From contig NZ_CP040504.1 of assembly GCF_005886145.1 (NCBI RefSeq), forward strand, positions 1,364,001 to 1,428,000: a DNA stretch of 64,000 bases. The letters are read 5' to 3'. The notes under the pieces are model-generated. The model was not told the origin of the DNA. It saw nothing but the letters and a program-made list of their open reading frames with translations, and did no database searches. Below, one piece after another: positions 17,515 through 25,125 of this stretch. Position numbers and translations under genes: made by a program. This DNA comes from Neisseria sp. oral taxon 014 str. F0314 (lineage in GTDB: Bacteria > Pseudomonadota > Gammaproteobacteria > Burkholderiales > Neisseriaceae). Numbering within the stretch: position 1 is the first letter of the stretch; each line of letters begins with the position of its first letter.

Positions 17515-17648
17515 GCTTGTCTGCGGATGGCGCAAGATGTGGAAAGGCCGTCTGAAAACCAAGAATCAGGTTTCAGACGGCCTTTTAAATATCAACACAT
17601 ATCCATATGATTAAACCAAGACATACTTATGCCGTCATTCCCGCGCAG
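16789..17648 (+). repeat. 860-bp direct repeat, copy 1 (mnmG 3' end and downstream DNA)
   Basis: Covers the last 726 bases of mnmG, its DUS terminator, and the flank into a dRS3 arm. It matches 18954-19813 at a constant offset of 2165 bases, so no insertions or deletions separate the copies. There are scattered substitutions. Copy 1 ends inside the dRS3 arm (GCCGTCATTCCCGCGCAG), where the sequence changes abruptly. Confidence 0.93.
17543..17586 (+). terminator. mnmG DUS-pair terminator
   Basis: DUS inverted pair with a 16-base loop and a T run. The copy at 19708-19751 has substitutions in both arms and is a weaker hairpin. Confidence 0.8.
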
Positions 17649-17661
17649 CGTCGTAGCATCG

Positions 17662-17725
17662 TAGGTCGGATTCTTGAATCCGACATCTTGGACGATAGTG
17701 TTGGATACAAGTATCCGACCTACGG
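17662..17725. repeat. REP-like palindromic sequence
   Basis: CGTAGGTCGGATTCTTG is matched by the inverted GGATACAAGTATCCGACCTACG further on, and each half is itself palindromic (GGATTCTTGAATCC, GGATACAAGTATCC). This is a REP-like extragenic palindrome at the left edge of the insert. Confidence 0.6.
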
Positions 17726-17981
17726 CTTGCTCTCCAAAGAAGCCCAAGCCGTGTATGATGAAGGCCTGAAACTGTGACAGGCCTTCTACCGGGCCGACAT
17801 CGAACGCAAAATCCGCGACGAATACCTGCTCGACAAAAGCGGTGCAGGCTGGTATAAAATCCGCAACGCCCTGAAAAAGGCCGCTCCGCAAACCGACTTC
17901 GCCCCCTTCGAAACCACCTACGCCGCCCTCGCTGCCAAACTCGAACCACTGGTGTACGAATACGGCTTTTTGAAAGAATAG
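17721..17981 (+). pseudogene. 3' remnant of an unrecognised gene
   Basis: The frame reads YGLLSKEAQAVYDEGLKL, then a TGA at 17775-17777, then QAFYRADIERKIRDEYLL, GAGWYKIRNALKK and on to ...EPLVYEYGFLKE with a TAG at 17979-17981. It is good coding sequence with no start, since it begins in a REP-like palindrome, and one internal stop that was probably Trp. It is therefore the tail end of a gene brought in with the insert. I cannot name the family. Confidence 0.55.
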
Positions 17982-18005
17982 GCAGCCTGAAAAAAGCAGC
18001 CTGCA
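17980..18005 (+). other. Two DUS words of non-Neisseria dialect
   Basis: AGGCAGCCTGAA (17980-17991) and AAGCAGCCTGCA (17994-18005) stand almost back to back. These match, as I recall them, the uptake-sequence dialects of Kingella (AG-kingDUS and AA-king3DUS), not those of Neisseria. A third word, AGGCAGCCTGCA (18191-18202), lies in the next gene. Confidence 0.7.
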
Positions 18006-18026
18006 CCCCCAAAACAAGGAAACCCC

Positions 18027-18791
18027 ATGATCCCCACACAACACACCGTACTCATCACCGGCGGCGCCACCGGCATCGGCTTTGCGCTGGCAAAAAAGTT
18101 CCATGCAGCGGGCAACCGCGTGATTTTGGTCGGACGGCGCGAAGACGCGCTACGCCAAGCCGTAGAACAACTTTCAGGAGAACAGCTTTCAGGCAGCCTG
18201 CACGATAACGGCGCACGTTGCGGATATGCCGTCGCCGACGTTTCCCAAGCCGAAGACCGCGCACGGCTGGCGGCGCAGTTTCCCGAAACCAGTATCCTCA
18301 TCAACAACGCCGGCATCCAGTTCACCAAACGGTTGGACGAGCAGACGGACGACGAAATCGCGCAGGAAATCGCCGTCAATCTCACCGCGCCCGTGCAGCT
18401 CACCCGCGCCTTCCTACCCATGCTGGCGGGCAAGCCGCAGGCCGCCGTTATCAACGTATCATCGGGCTTGGCGGTGGTGCCCAAGGAAACCTGCGCCGTT
18501 TACTGTGCCACCAAAGCCGCGCTACACAGCTTTTCGCAAGTGTTGCGCTGGCAGTTGGAAAACAGCGGTATCCGCGTGTTCGAAATCCTGCCGCCCATGG
18601 TCGCCACGCCCATGTCCAAAGGCAAGGGGCACGCGCACCTGAAAATTTCGCCCGACGAATTGGCAGACGAATTTTGGCGTGATTTTGAACGCAACCGCTT
18701 TGAAAGCATGATTGGCAAAACGAAGTGGCTCTATTGGATTAACCGCCTCTCCGCACGGCTGGGGCAGCGGATTATGCGGAAGGGTTTGTAA
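18027..18791 (+). CDS. Short-chain dehydrogenase/reductase
   Basis: NAD(P)-dependent oxidoreductase of the classical SDR superfamily. The 254-residue protein shows TGGATGIG (cofactor), NNAG, the catalytic Ser in NVSSG, and YCATKAAL with the Tyr-x3-Lys pair. The pattern is nearest to DltE-like proteins; the substrate is unknown. AAGGAAACCCC precedes the ATG. It is the only intact gene of the insert between the mnmG repeats and carries a Kingella-type uptake word, so it was probably acquired from a related genus. Confidence 0.88.
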   Translation: MIPTQHTVLITGGATGIGFALAKKFHAAGNRVILVGRREDALRQAVEQLSGEQLSGSLHDNGARCGYAVADVSQAEDRARLAAQFPETSILINNAGIQFTKRLDEQTDDEIAQEIAVNLTAPVQLTRAFLPMLAGKPQAAVINVSSGLAVVPKETCAVYCATKAALHSFSQVLRWQLENSGIRVFEILPPMVATPMSKGKGHAHLKISPDELADEFWRDFERNRFESMIGKTKWLYWINRLSARLGQRIMRKGL

Positions 18792-18793
18792 TC

Positions 18794-18953
18794 ATGAACG
18801 CTCCGTCTTCAGATTATCGTGCCGTATTGGATTTTTGGTTTCGCGAAACTGCGCCGCAGCAATGGTTTGCCCGATCCGATGCGTTCGACGGCATCATCCG
18901 CCAACGCTTTTTTGCCGTGTGGCAACGCGCCGCACAGGGCGAACTGGCCGACT
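18794..18953 (+). pseudogene. Truncated DUF924-family gene (5' end only)
   Basis: Begins 2 bases after the SDR stop and encodes MNAPSSDYRAVLDFWF, then QQWFARSDAFDGIIRQRF and QGELADW. These are the conserved opening motifs of DUF924 proteins, which are normally about 180-200 residues long. At about codon 53 the sequence switches to copy 2 of the mnmG repeat, so about 70 percent of the gene is missing. The frame stays open to 19171 only by chance. Confidence 0.75.
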
Positions 18954-19679
18954 GGCGCGAATGCCGTGCAATACATTCGCGGACAAAACCCGCTCCTGCT
19001 GCGCCGCGAACAAGCCTATCTCGGCGTATTGGTGGACGACCTCATCACCAAAGGCGTGAACGAACCCTACCGCATGTTCACCAGCCGCGCCGAATACCGC
19101 CTGCAGCTCAGGGAAGACAACGCCGACATGCGTCTGACCGAAGACGGCCACAAAATCGGCTTGGTGAGTGAAGAACAATGGCGCATGTTCAACGAAAAAC
19201 GCGAAGCCATCGAGCGCGAAATCCAGCGTTTGAAAACAACGTGGTACACGCCGCAAAAACTCGCCGAAGACGAACAAATCCGCGTGTTCGGGCAAAAACT
19301 CAGCCGCGAAGCCAACCTGCACGACCTCCTGCGCCGCCCGAACCTCGACTACGCCGCGCTGATGACGCTCGAAGGCGCAAGGCCGTCTGAAAACCTCTCC
19401 GCCGAAGTCATCGAACAAGTCGAAATACAAGTCAAATACCAAGGCTATATCGACCGCCAAAACGAAGAAATCGACAGCCGCCGCGACATCGAAACCTTAA
19501 AACTGCCCGACGACATCGATTACAGCAAAGTCAAAGGCTTGTCGGCAGAAGTGCAGCAAAAGCTCAACCAGCACAAACCCGAAACCGTCGGACAGGCAAG
19601 CCGCATTTCCGGCGTCACGCCTGCGGCGGTGGCGTTGCTGATGGTGCATTTGAAGCGCGGGTTTAAGGGGGCGAAGTAG
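18954..19679 (+). pseudogene. Duplicated 3' part of mnmG
   Basis: Encodes the last 240 or so residues of MnmG, from ANAVQYIRGQNPLLL to the stop, without the FAD domain. It is in frame with an open stretch starting at 18819, which gives a 286-codon chimeric frame whose first 45 codons are out-of-frame DUF924 sequence. It cannot be a working MnmG. It differs from the true gene by a few residues (VREQD to IRGQN, GEEQ to SEEQ, RSSEN to RPSEN). Confidence 0.88.
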
Positions 19680-19813
19680 GCTTGTCTGCCGATGGCGCAA
19701 GATGTGGAAAAGCCGTCTGAAAACCAAGAATCAGGCTTCAGACGGCATTTTAAATATCAGAACATATCCATATGATTAAACCAAGACATACCTATGCCGT
19801 CATTCCCGCGCAG
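18954..19813 (+). repeat. 860-bp direct repeat, copy 2
   Basis: Second copy of 16789-17648. The left edge is GGCGCGAA, shared by the DUF924 gene and mnmG. At the right end the dRS3 arm continues intact as GCAGGCGGGAATCC, so this copy carries the ancestral flank. Confidence 0.93.
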
Positions 19814-19900
19814 GCGGGAATCCAGAAGTTTAAAATTACGGTAATCTCTAAACATTTCTGAATGGCTAAGGTCTGGATTCCCGCCTGCGCGGGAATGACG
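19798..19900. repeat. dRS3-flanked intergenic element
   Basis: Perfect 28-base inverted arms at 19798-19825 and 19873-19900 surround a 47-base core. It ends 45 bases before the KAP gene. Translated read-through of this repeat gives the artefact peptide WIPACAGMT. Confidence 0.85.
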
Positions 19901-19945
19901 ATGCGGGTATTCTTACTTAAATTTATGATTAAACAAAGGGATGAC

Positions 19946-21412
19946 ATGGAAACCCAAACTTTAGAAAACCCCACTTTCGATACACAAGACGAATTCAAGC
20001 GTAAGCCGATAGCCGAAAACATCATCAGGCTGCTTACCTCAGATATCGACCTTTCCCCTATGGTCATCGACGGCGGCTGGGGAACGGGCAAAACCGAATT
20101 TTGCCAAAAGCTGATTCGGCTCATGCAGCAGCAACATCCCGATTATCAACCCGTCTATATCGATGCCTTCCGTTCAGACCATAGCGGAGAGCCTTTGCTG
20201 GCATTGCTTGCCGAAATCATCAAAGCCTGTACGCCTGAAGATACTGGCGAGCAGCCGTCTGAACAGCGCAAAAATATTACGAAGAAAGTCGCGAAAGCCG
20301 CAGGATTCGTAATGAAAACCGTTGCTAAGGCAGCGGTTGGTCATGTTCTAAAGCAAAATATGGAAGATTTAGCGGAAGGGATGAGCCAAATTATAAATGA
20401 TGAGCAAGAAGCAAAAAATGCGGCGGCAACCGTAGCTGGTGCTGCCACCATACTTGCCAGCCATTCCATTGATGCAACTATCGATGCAACCGTCGAAGCC
20501 TTGTTGAAAGAGCAAATCGAAGCGGAAAAAAATCTGGAAACGCTCAAAGCCTGCCTGAAAGAATTGGCAGCGGAAAAACCGATTATCCTGTTTATCGACG
20601 AACTCGACCGCTGCCGCCCCGATTACGCCGTCGATATGTTGGAAGTCATCAAACATGTCTTTGATGTTGAAAATGTCAAAGTCGTGCTGGTTACGAACAC
20701 CAAGCAACTGCGCGCAGCGATTAATCATCGATATGGGGTGGAAGTGGATGCGCAAAAATATTTGGATAAGTTTTTGAAGTATAGCTTTGCCTTGCCGGAC
20801 AAGATTGTGGCTCGGTTTGAGGAAGAACGGACTTTGGTTTCAGTTGAATATTTCAAACAGTTGATACGAAACAGCCGTATGGCTAGTGAATTACAAGGTT
20901 TAATTGGGCAAAGGATAATCCTGAATTTCATCAGTGATATGATAGAACGGAACAATATATCGCTTAGGGAAACGGAACGATTAGTCCGATTTTTAGAGAT
21001 ATACCATTCTTTAAGTCACGGACTGGGTAATGTTATCTGGCAATATGCCTTGCTTCGCATTACCGGTGTATTTATCTTCTGCTTCCACCCGAATTTAATT
21101 GGTGATATTAATAAAAATCGTACCGAAGCCAAAGATTTTGCTCGATTATTTAATATTCAGTCTTTGCCAGACACTCCAAAAAATAGTTATCTTTTTAATC
21201 GTGTGGATATTATTGCTGTGATGCTAATTATGTACAGCAAAATTGAAGATAAACGTTTTATATTTCAAGAATTTTATGGATCTGATTTGGACGACCAAAT
21301 AAATGAAGATTTTCTTCAAAATCCAGAAATTTATCCTCAAGGAATAGATGGAGTTTTTTCTATCCTAAAAGACACCTTCCGAGTCCTCAGTCTTGAGCAA
21401 ACGCCCCAATAA
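19946..21412 (+). CDS. KAP-family P-loop NTPase
   Basis: A 488-residue ATPase of the KAP family (Kidins220/ARMS and PifA type). Walker A GGWGTGKT is at residues 43-50 and Walker B IILFIDELDR at 213-222, followed by CRPDYAVDMLEVIKHVFD, the KAP-specific extension. The Ala-rich region between them (about 115-190) is only weakly hydrophobic, where many KAP proteins have two membrane helices. I placed the start at METQTLENP, with AAGGGA upstream; a longer frame is only repeat sequence. The 3' third is clearly more AT-rich than its neighbours. Some KAP proteins exclude phage; the role here is unknown. Confidence 0.88.
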   Translation: METQTLENPTFDTQDEFKRKPIAENIIRLLTSDIDLSPMVIDGGWGTGKTEFCQKLIRLMQQQHPDYQPVYIDAFRSDHSGEPLLALLAEIIKACTPEDTGEQPSEQRKNITKKVAKAAGFVMKTVAKAAVGHVLKQNMEDLAEGMSQIINDEQEAKNAAATVAGAATILASHSIDATIDATVEALLKEQIEAEKNLETLKACLKELAAEKPIILFIDELDRCRPDYAVDMLEVIKHVFDVENVKVVLVTNTKQLRAAINHRYGVEVDAQKYLDKFLKYSFALPDKIVARFEEERTLVSVEYFKQLIRNSRMASELQGLIGQRIILNFISDMIERNNISLRETERLVRFLEIYHSLSHGLGNVIWQYALLRITGVFIFCFHPNLIGDINKNRTEAKDFARLFNIQSLPDTPKNSYLFNRVDIIAVMLIMYSKIEDKRFIFQEFYGSDLDDQINEDFLQNPEIYPQGIDGVFSILKDTFRVLSLEQTPQ

Positions 21413-21416
21413 ATGC

Positions 21417-21453
21417 AAAGGCCGTCTGAAAACCATTTTTCAGACGGCCTTTG
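21417..21453. terminator. DUS-pair terminator between convergent genes
   Basis: DUS inverted pair directly after the KAP stop and before the end of the leftward membrane gene. Confidence 0.8.
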
Positions 21454-21455
21454 CC

Positions 21456-21944
21456 TTATTTTTTCGGTTTGTAGAACACGACCGTCTGCACGGGCGCGCG
21501 GGTGAGCTGTTTGGGCAGGAAACACATCGCCAGTACGAACACGCTCAGGGTGTAATAAAAAACGCCAGTGCCGCGCATTCCGCCCAAGGCCCCGCTGCCG
21601 ACCACGGTTTCGATAATGAAGGCGGCAAACGCCGATGCGCACGCGCCGATGCCCGCCAAAAACAGCGCATAACGCCAGCGGCGGCGCATCATTTTCCGAT
21701 GGGCGATTTTCGCCAGCCCCGCCGACAGCGGGATATTCAGAAATCCGAACACGCCGCAGACGAACCATACGGTCGAGTCGCGCCAATATCCCGCCAATGC
21801 GTAATGCCCGCCCTGCTCCGCCAGCAGCAGCCCGCGCGCGCCAAACAGCAGCGCCGCCAGCTCGTGCATCAGCAAGGCCAGCGGCAGCGCGGCGAAAATC
21901 ATGGCGGCGGCAAACGGGATATAGGGTTTTTCCTGAATATACAT
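21456..21944 (-). CDS. Unrecognised four-helix membrane protein
   Basis: A 162-residue protein with hydrophobic segments at about residues 10-35, 55-80, 90-115 and 122-145 and a basic cytoplasmic loop (HRKMMRRRWR). No catalytic motif is visible. GCAGGAC lies upstream of the ATG. It faces the KAP gene and is probably an ordinary resident of the mnmG-rsmG interval rather than part of the transferred DNA. Confidence 0.7.
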   Translation of the reverse strand: MYIQEKPYIPFAAAMIFAALPLALLMHELAALLFGARGLLLAEQGGHYALAGYWRDSTVWFVCGVFGFLNIPLSAGLAKIAHRKMMRRRWRYALFLAGIGACASAFAAFIIETVVGSGALGGMRGTGVFYYTLSVFVLAMCFLPKQLTRAPVQTVVFYKPKK

Positions 21945-22923
21945 GACGGGTCCTGCGGGTTCGGCTTTCGTCCGCTTATTATAATAAAAAGGCCGTCTGA
22001 AAAGCGATGCGGCTTTTCGGACGGCCTCGGTCTGCGACGTTTCCTGTTTGGCGGAAACAAAAAAAGGGCTTCGTTTAGAAAGCCCCTTTTTGTCTCTGAA
22101 TGCCAGTCATACTACCGTAACGACTGTTTGGATCTGCTTGCGCAGACGGTTCCCACAATGTATTTTTTCGTGTTTCGCGGCAACGGCTGCGCGGGTTGCC
22201 CCGAAGGCGTACTGCCCGTTGCCTGTTTTCCTCTGAATGTGCGGTGTTTTTAGTGAAACCTATCTTCCGGTCCGAGGCGTCCTATCTGCTGCAACCCGCC
22301 GGGCCGCAGCGTTCCCCAAAATATTCTGCCGTCTTTACAGCCGCTCCTAATATTTGGAACTTCGCTGCTTACCGTGATTGATGTTTCTTCGTTTTCCCTG
22401 AGTCGAGTAAGACATTTTCCGCAGCAGTCTGCCGGTTTCCCCGACCGGCGGCTCCTCCGGCCGGCGGCAAATCGCTTTGCCGCCGCCGCAGAAACAACCG
22501 CTGCATTTTATTGCACTGCACCGCAGGCTTTTTGTGTCGGGCGATTCGCTGAGGGAGCCGAACCGCCTTCCGCCTGCTTACCGTATACCTAGCATACGGC
22601 GTGCCAGTTTCTTAAAGTTTCTTTGTTTTTTGTATTTTTTCGAAAAGCCTCCCTATTTAACAAGATTTATCTTTTTTAAATCAATCAGATATTTTTAGGA
22701 AAACAAATCCCCGCCCTTTTCCTGCCGTCTGAAAATTTGACCTGAAACGGCAATTCCGTCCGAACCGACTTCAGAAAATCATCCAAAACTGACGGAAATT
22801 GTTCAATTTGGACACGGTCGTCGGATTTTTATACCGTTCAGACGGCCTTACGGCAGATTGCAAAGACACCGCCGCTCAGATTTCCGTTAACATATCGGTT
22901 TTACAGACTGCGGACGGCAAATC
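21945..22923. other. Long non-coding region upstream of rsmG
   Basis: Nearly 1 kb with no convincing gene; the short frames here lack ribosome sites and family features. It holds a DUS pair with one decayed arm (about 21990-22027), a terminator-like AAAAAGGGCTT/AAGCCCCTTTTT (about 22067-22092), a hairpin GGCGGCAA-atcgc-TTTGCCGCC (about 22461-22482) and one at CCGTAT/ATACGG (about 22578-22596). The last 300 bases turn AT-rich. An unrecognised RNA or a fully decayed gene is possible. Confidence 0.5.
22808..22835 (+). promoter_or_regulatory. Candidate rsmG promoter
   Basis: TTGGAC, 16 bases, then TATACC, about 90 bases upstream of the rsmG start. A DUS word (CAGACGGCC) directly follows. Position and spacing fit a sigma70 promoter; the -10 is imperfect. 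Confidence 0.4.
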
Positions 22924-23547
22924 ATGGACAACCGGCAAAAACTGCAAAGCGGCCTCAAAGAAATGGGCCTCGATTTAAGCGGCGGACAGCAAGACAAGCT
23001 GCTTGCCTATGTCGAGATGCTGAAAAAATGGAATAAAACCTACAACCTCACCGCCCTGCGCGACGAGTCGCAAATCATCAGCCACCACCTGCTCGACAGC
23101 CTGACCCTGCCGCCCTACCTCGAAGGCGCGCAGACCATGCTCGACGTCGGTTCCGGCGGCGGGCAGCCGGGCATTCCCGCCGCCGTCTGCCGCCCCGATT
23201 TGCAGATTACGCTTTTGGATGCCAACACCAAAAAAACTTCGTTTCTGCAACAGGCCGCGATTGAACTGGAACTGAAAAACGTGCGCGTCGTCAGCGGCCG
23301 CGTCGAAGCCGTCCAAGGCTTGCGGGCCGACGTGATTACCAGCCGCGCCTTCGCCGAACTCGCCGACTTCGTCAACTGGACGGCGCACCTGCTCCAAAAC
23401 GGCGGCTGCTGGGCGGCCATGAAGGGCGTGTATCCCGCCGCAGAAATCGACAGGCTGCCCGATTCCGTCTGCGTCGAGCGCGTGGACAAAATCCGCGTGC
23501 CGCAACTGAACGCCGAGCGGCATATGGTGATTCTGCGGAAAAAATAA
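22924..23547 (+). CDS. rsmG: 16S rRNA m7G527 methyltransferase RsmG (GidB)
   Basis: SAM-dependent methyltransferase that makes m7G527 in 16S rRNA. The 207-residue length is normal for GidB. The SAM motif LDVGSGGGQPG starts at about residue 73, and KKWNKTYNLTALR near residue 34 is the family N-terminal signature. It is the first of the pair rsmG-parA, as in other Neisseria. A DUS terminator separates it from parA. Confidence 0.96.
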   Translation: MDNRQKLQSGLKEMGLDLSGGQQDKLLAYVEMLKKWNKTYNLTALRDESQIISHHLLDSLTLPPYLEGAQTMLDVGSGGGQPGIPAAVCRPDLQITLLDANTKKTSFLQQAAIELELKNVRVVSGRVEAVQGLRADVITSRAFAELADFVNWTAHLLQNGGCWAAMKGVYPAAEIDRLPDSVCVERVDKIRVPQLNAERHMVILRKK

Positions 23548-23550
23548 ACA

Positions 23551-23580
23551 AAGGCCGTCTGAAAGCTTCAGACGGCCTTT
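23551..23580 (+). terminator. rsmG DUS-pair terminator
   Basis: DUS inverted pair with a very short loop, 4 bases after the rsmG stop and ending in a T run. Confidence 0.8.
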
Positions 23581-23645
23581 ATACCCATTTCAGGCAAATA
23601 ACGGTACAATTCCCAGCAATGTAAAATTTCCATCCGGCAAAACAC

Positions 23646-24422
23646 ATGAGCGCAAACATCATCGCCGTCGCCAACCAGAAAGGCGGCGTCGGCAAAACCA
23701 CCACCACCGTCAATCTGGCCGCCTCGCTGGCCTCGCGGAACAAGCGCGTGCTGGTTATCGACCTCGACCCGCAGGGCAACGCCACCACCGGCAGCGGCAT
23801 AGACAAAGCCTCCATCGGCTGCGGCGTGTATCAGGTCGTTTTGGGCGAGGCGGAAATCAAAGACGCCGTTATCCGCAGCAACAGCGGCCGCTTCGACGTG
23901 CTTGCGGCCAACCGCGCGCTGGCAGGAGCCGAAGTCGAACTGGTGCAGGAAATCGCCCGCGAAGTGCGGTTGAAAAACGCGCTCAAAGCCGTGGAAAACG
24001 ACTACGATTTCATCCTCATCGACTGCCCGCCCTCGCTGACCCTGCTCACGCTCAACGGATTGGTCGCCGCCAACGGCGTCGTCGTGCCGATGCTGTGCGA
24101 ATACTACGCGCTCGAAGGCATTTCCGACCTGATTGCCACCGTGCGCAAAATCCGTCAGGCCATCAATCCGAACTTGGAGGTGCTGGGCATCGTGCGCACC
24201 ATGTACGACGCCCGCAGCCGCCTGGTCGCCGAGGTCAGCGACCAGCTCCAGCAGCATTTCGGCGGCCTGCTGTTCGACACCACCATCCCGCGCAACATCC
24301 GCCTCGCCGAAGCCCCCAGCCACGGTATGCCCGCACTGGCCTACGATGCTTCCGCCAAAGGCGCGAGGGCGTATCTGGAACTGGCCGACGAGCTGCTCGG
24401 GCGGCTGAACCGTCCGGCCTGA
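23646..24422 (+). CDS. parA: Chromosome-partitioning ATPase ParA (Soj)
   Basis: ParA/MinD-type ATPase that positions the origin region together with ParB. The deviant Walker A KGGVGKTT is at residues 12-19, with the signature Lys at 12; Walker B is FILIDCPPSL, followed by the long conserved C-terminal half. At 258 residues it is a chromosomal ParA without an N-terminal HTH. No parB is adjacent; a convergent rnhB follows. Confidence 0.95.
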   Translation: MSANIIAVANQKGGVGKTTTTVNLAASLASRNKRVLVIDLDPQGNATTGSGIDKASIGCGVYQVVLGEAEIKDAVIRSNSGRFDVLAANRALAGAEVELVQEIAREVRLKNALKAVENDYDFILIDCPPSLTLLTLNGLVAANGVVVPMLCEYYALEGISDLIATVRKIRQAINPNLEVLGIVRTMYDARSRLVAEVSDQLQQHFGGLLFDTTIPRNIRLAEAPSHGMPALAYDASAKGARAYLELADELLGRLNRPA

Positions 24423-24482
24423 TTTTCAAAATCTCGCGGGGCAAGGCAAATCGATGCTGCCCCAGAGTCGTGCCATTACCGG

Positions 24483-24525
24483 CCGGAGGCCGTCTGAAAA
24501 CAGATTTTTCAGACGACCTCCGGCT
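24483..24525. terminator. Terminator between parA and rnhB
   Basis: Extended stem GCCGGAGG-DUS against complement, T run on the right. The right arm uses the variant DUS (RC of AGGTCGTCTGAA, 24508-24519), leaving one mismatch. Confidence 0.75.
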
Positions 24526-24534
24526 TTTTTATGC

Positions 24535-25125
24535 CTAACCAAACAACCTGCCCTGCTCCAACAAAGCCTTCACAGGCGCAAAATCGCGGCGGTGTTCGGG
24601 CAGTACGCCGTATTTTTGCAGGGCGGCGAGGTGTTGCGCTGTGCCGTAGCCTTTGTGTTTGTCGAAACCGTATTGCGGGTAACGTTCGGCAAGCGCATAC
24701 ATTTCGGCATCGCGCGCGGTTTTGGCGAGAACGGAGGCGGCGGAGATTTCGATGATTTTACTGTCGCCCTTGACGACGGCTTCGGCGGGAACGCCCAAAT
24801 CTTTCGGAACGCGGTTGCCGTCTATCAATACCTTATCCGGCACGACCGCCAAACCTTGGACGGCGCGAGCCATCGCCAGCATGGTGGCGTGCAGGATATT
24901 GAGTTCGGCGATTTCTTCGGGCGACGCGGAGGCAATGCTCCACGAAACGGCTTGTTCTTTGATTGACACCGCCAGAGTATCGCGCTTTTTCTCGCTGAGT
25001 TTTTTCGAATCGGTCAGGCCGGGCAGGTCGTAACGTTCGGGCAGGATAACGGCGGCGGCGAACACGCTGCCGACCAGCGGCCCGCGCCCTGCTTCGTCCA
25101 TGCCCGCAAGGAGGATGGGAGACAT
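24535..25125 (-). CDS. rnhB: Ribonuclease HII
   Basis: Cleaves RNA in RNA-DNA hybrids and removes single ribonucleotides from DNA. The N-terminal [11 protein letters not shown] carries catalytic Asp10 and Glu11, and a later LIDGNRVP has the third acidic residue. The 196-residue length is standard for the type. In many bacteria rnhB directly follows lpxB; here it is separated from lpxB by about 500 bases of repeats. Confidence 0.96.
   Translation of the reverse strand: MSPILLAGMDEAGRGPLVGSVFAAAVILPERYDLPGLTDSKKLSEKKRDTLAVSIKEQAVSWSIASASPEEIAELNILHATMLAMARAVQGLAVVPDKVLIDGNRVPKDLGVPAEAVVKGDSKIIEISAASVLAKTARDAEMYALAERYPQYGFDKHKGYGTAQHLAALQKYGVLPEHRRDFAPVKALLEQGRLFG

Noticed and set aside
19862..19945. 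N-terminal extension of the KAP protein (MAKVWIPACAGMT...)
   Set aside because: It is translated dRS3 repeat; a good ribosome site precedes the internal ATG at 19946.
22048..22698. Four overlapping short frames upstream of rsmG
   Set aside because: No initiation signals, low-quality composition and no family features.
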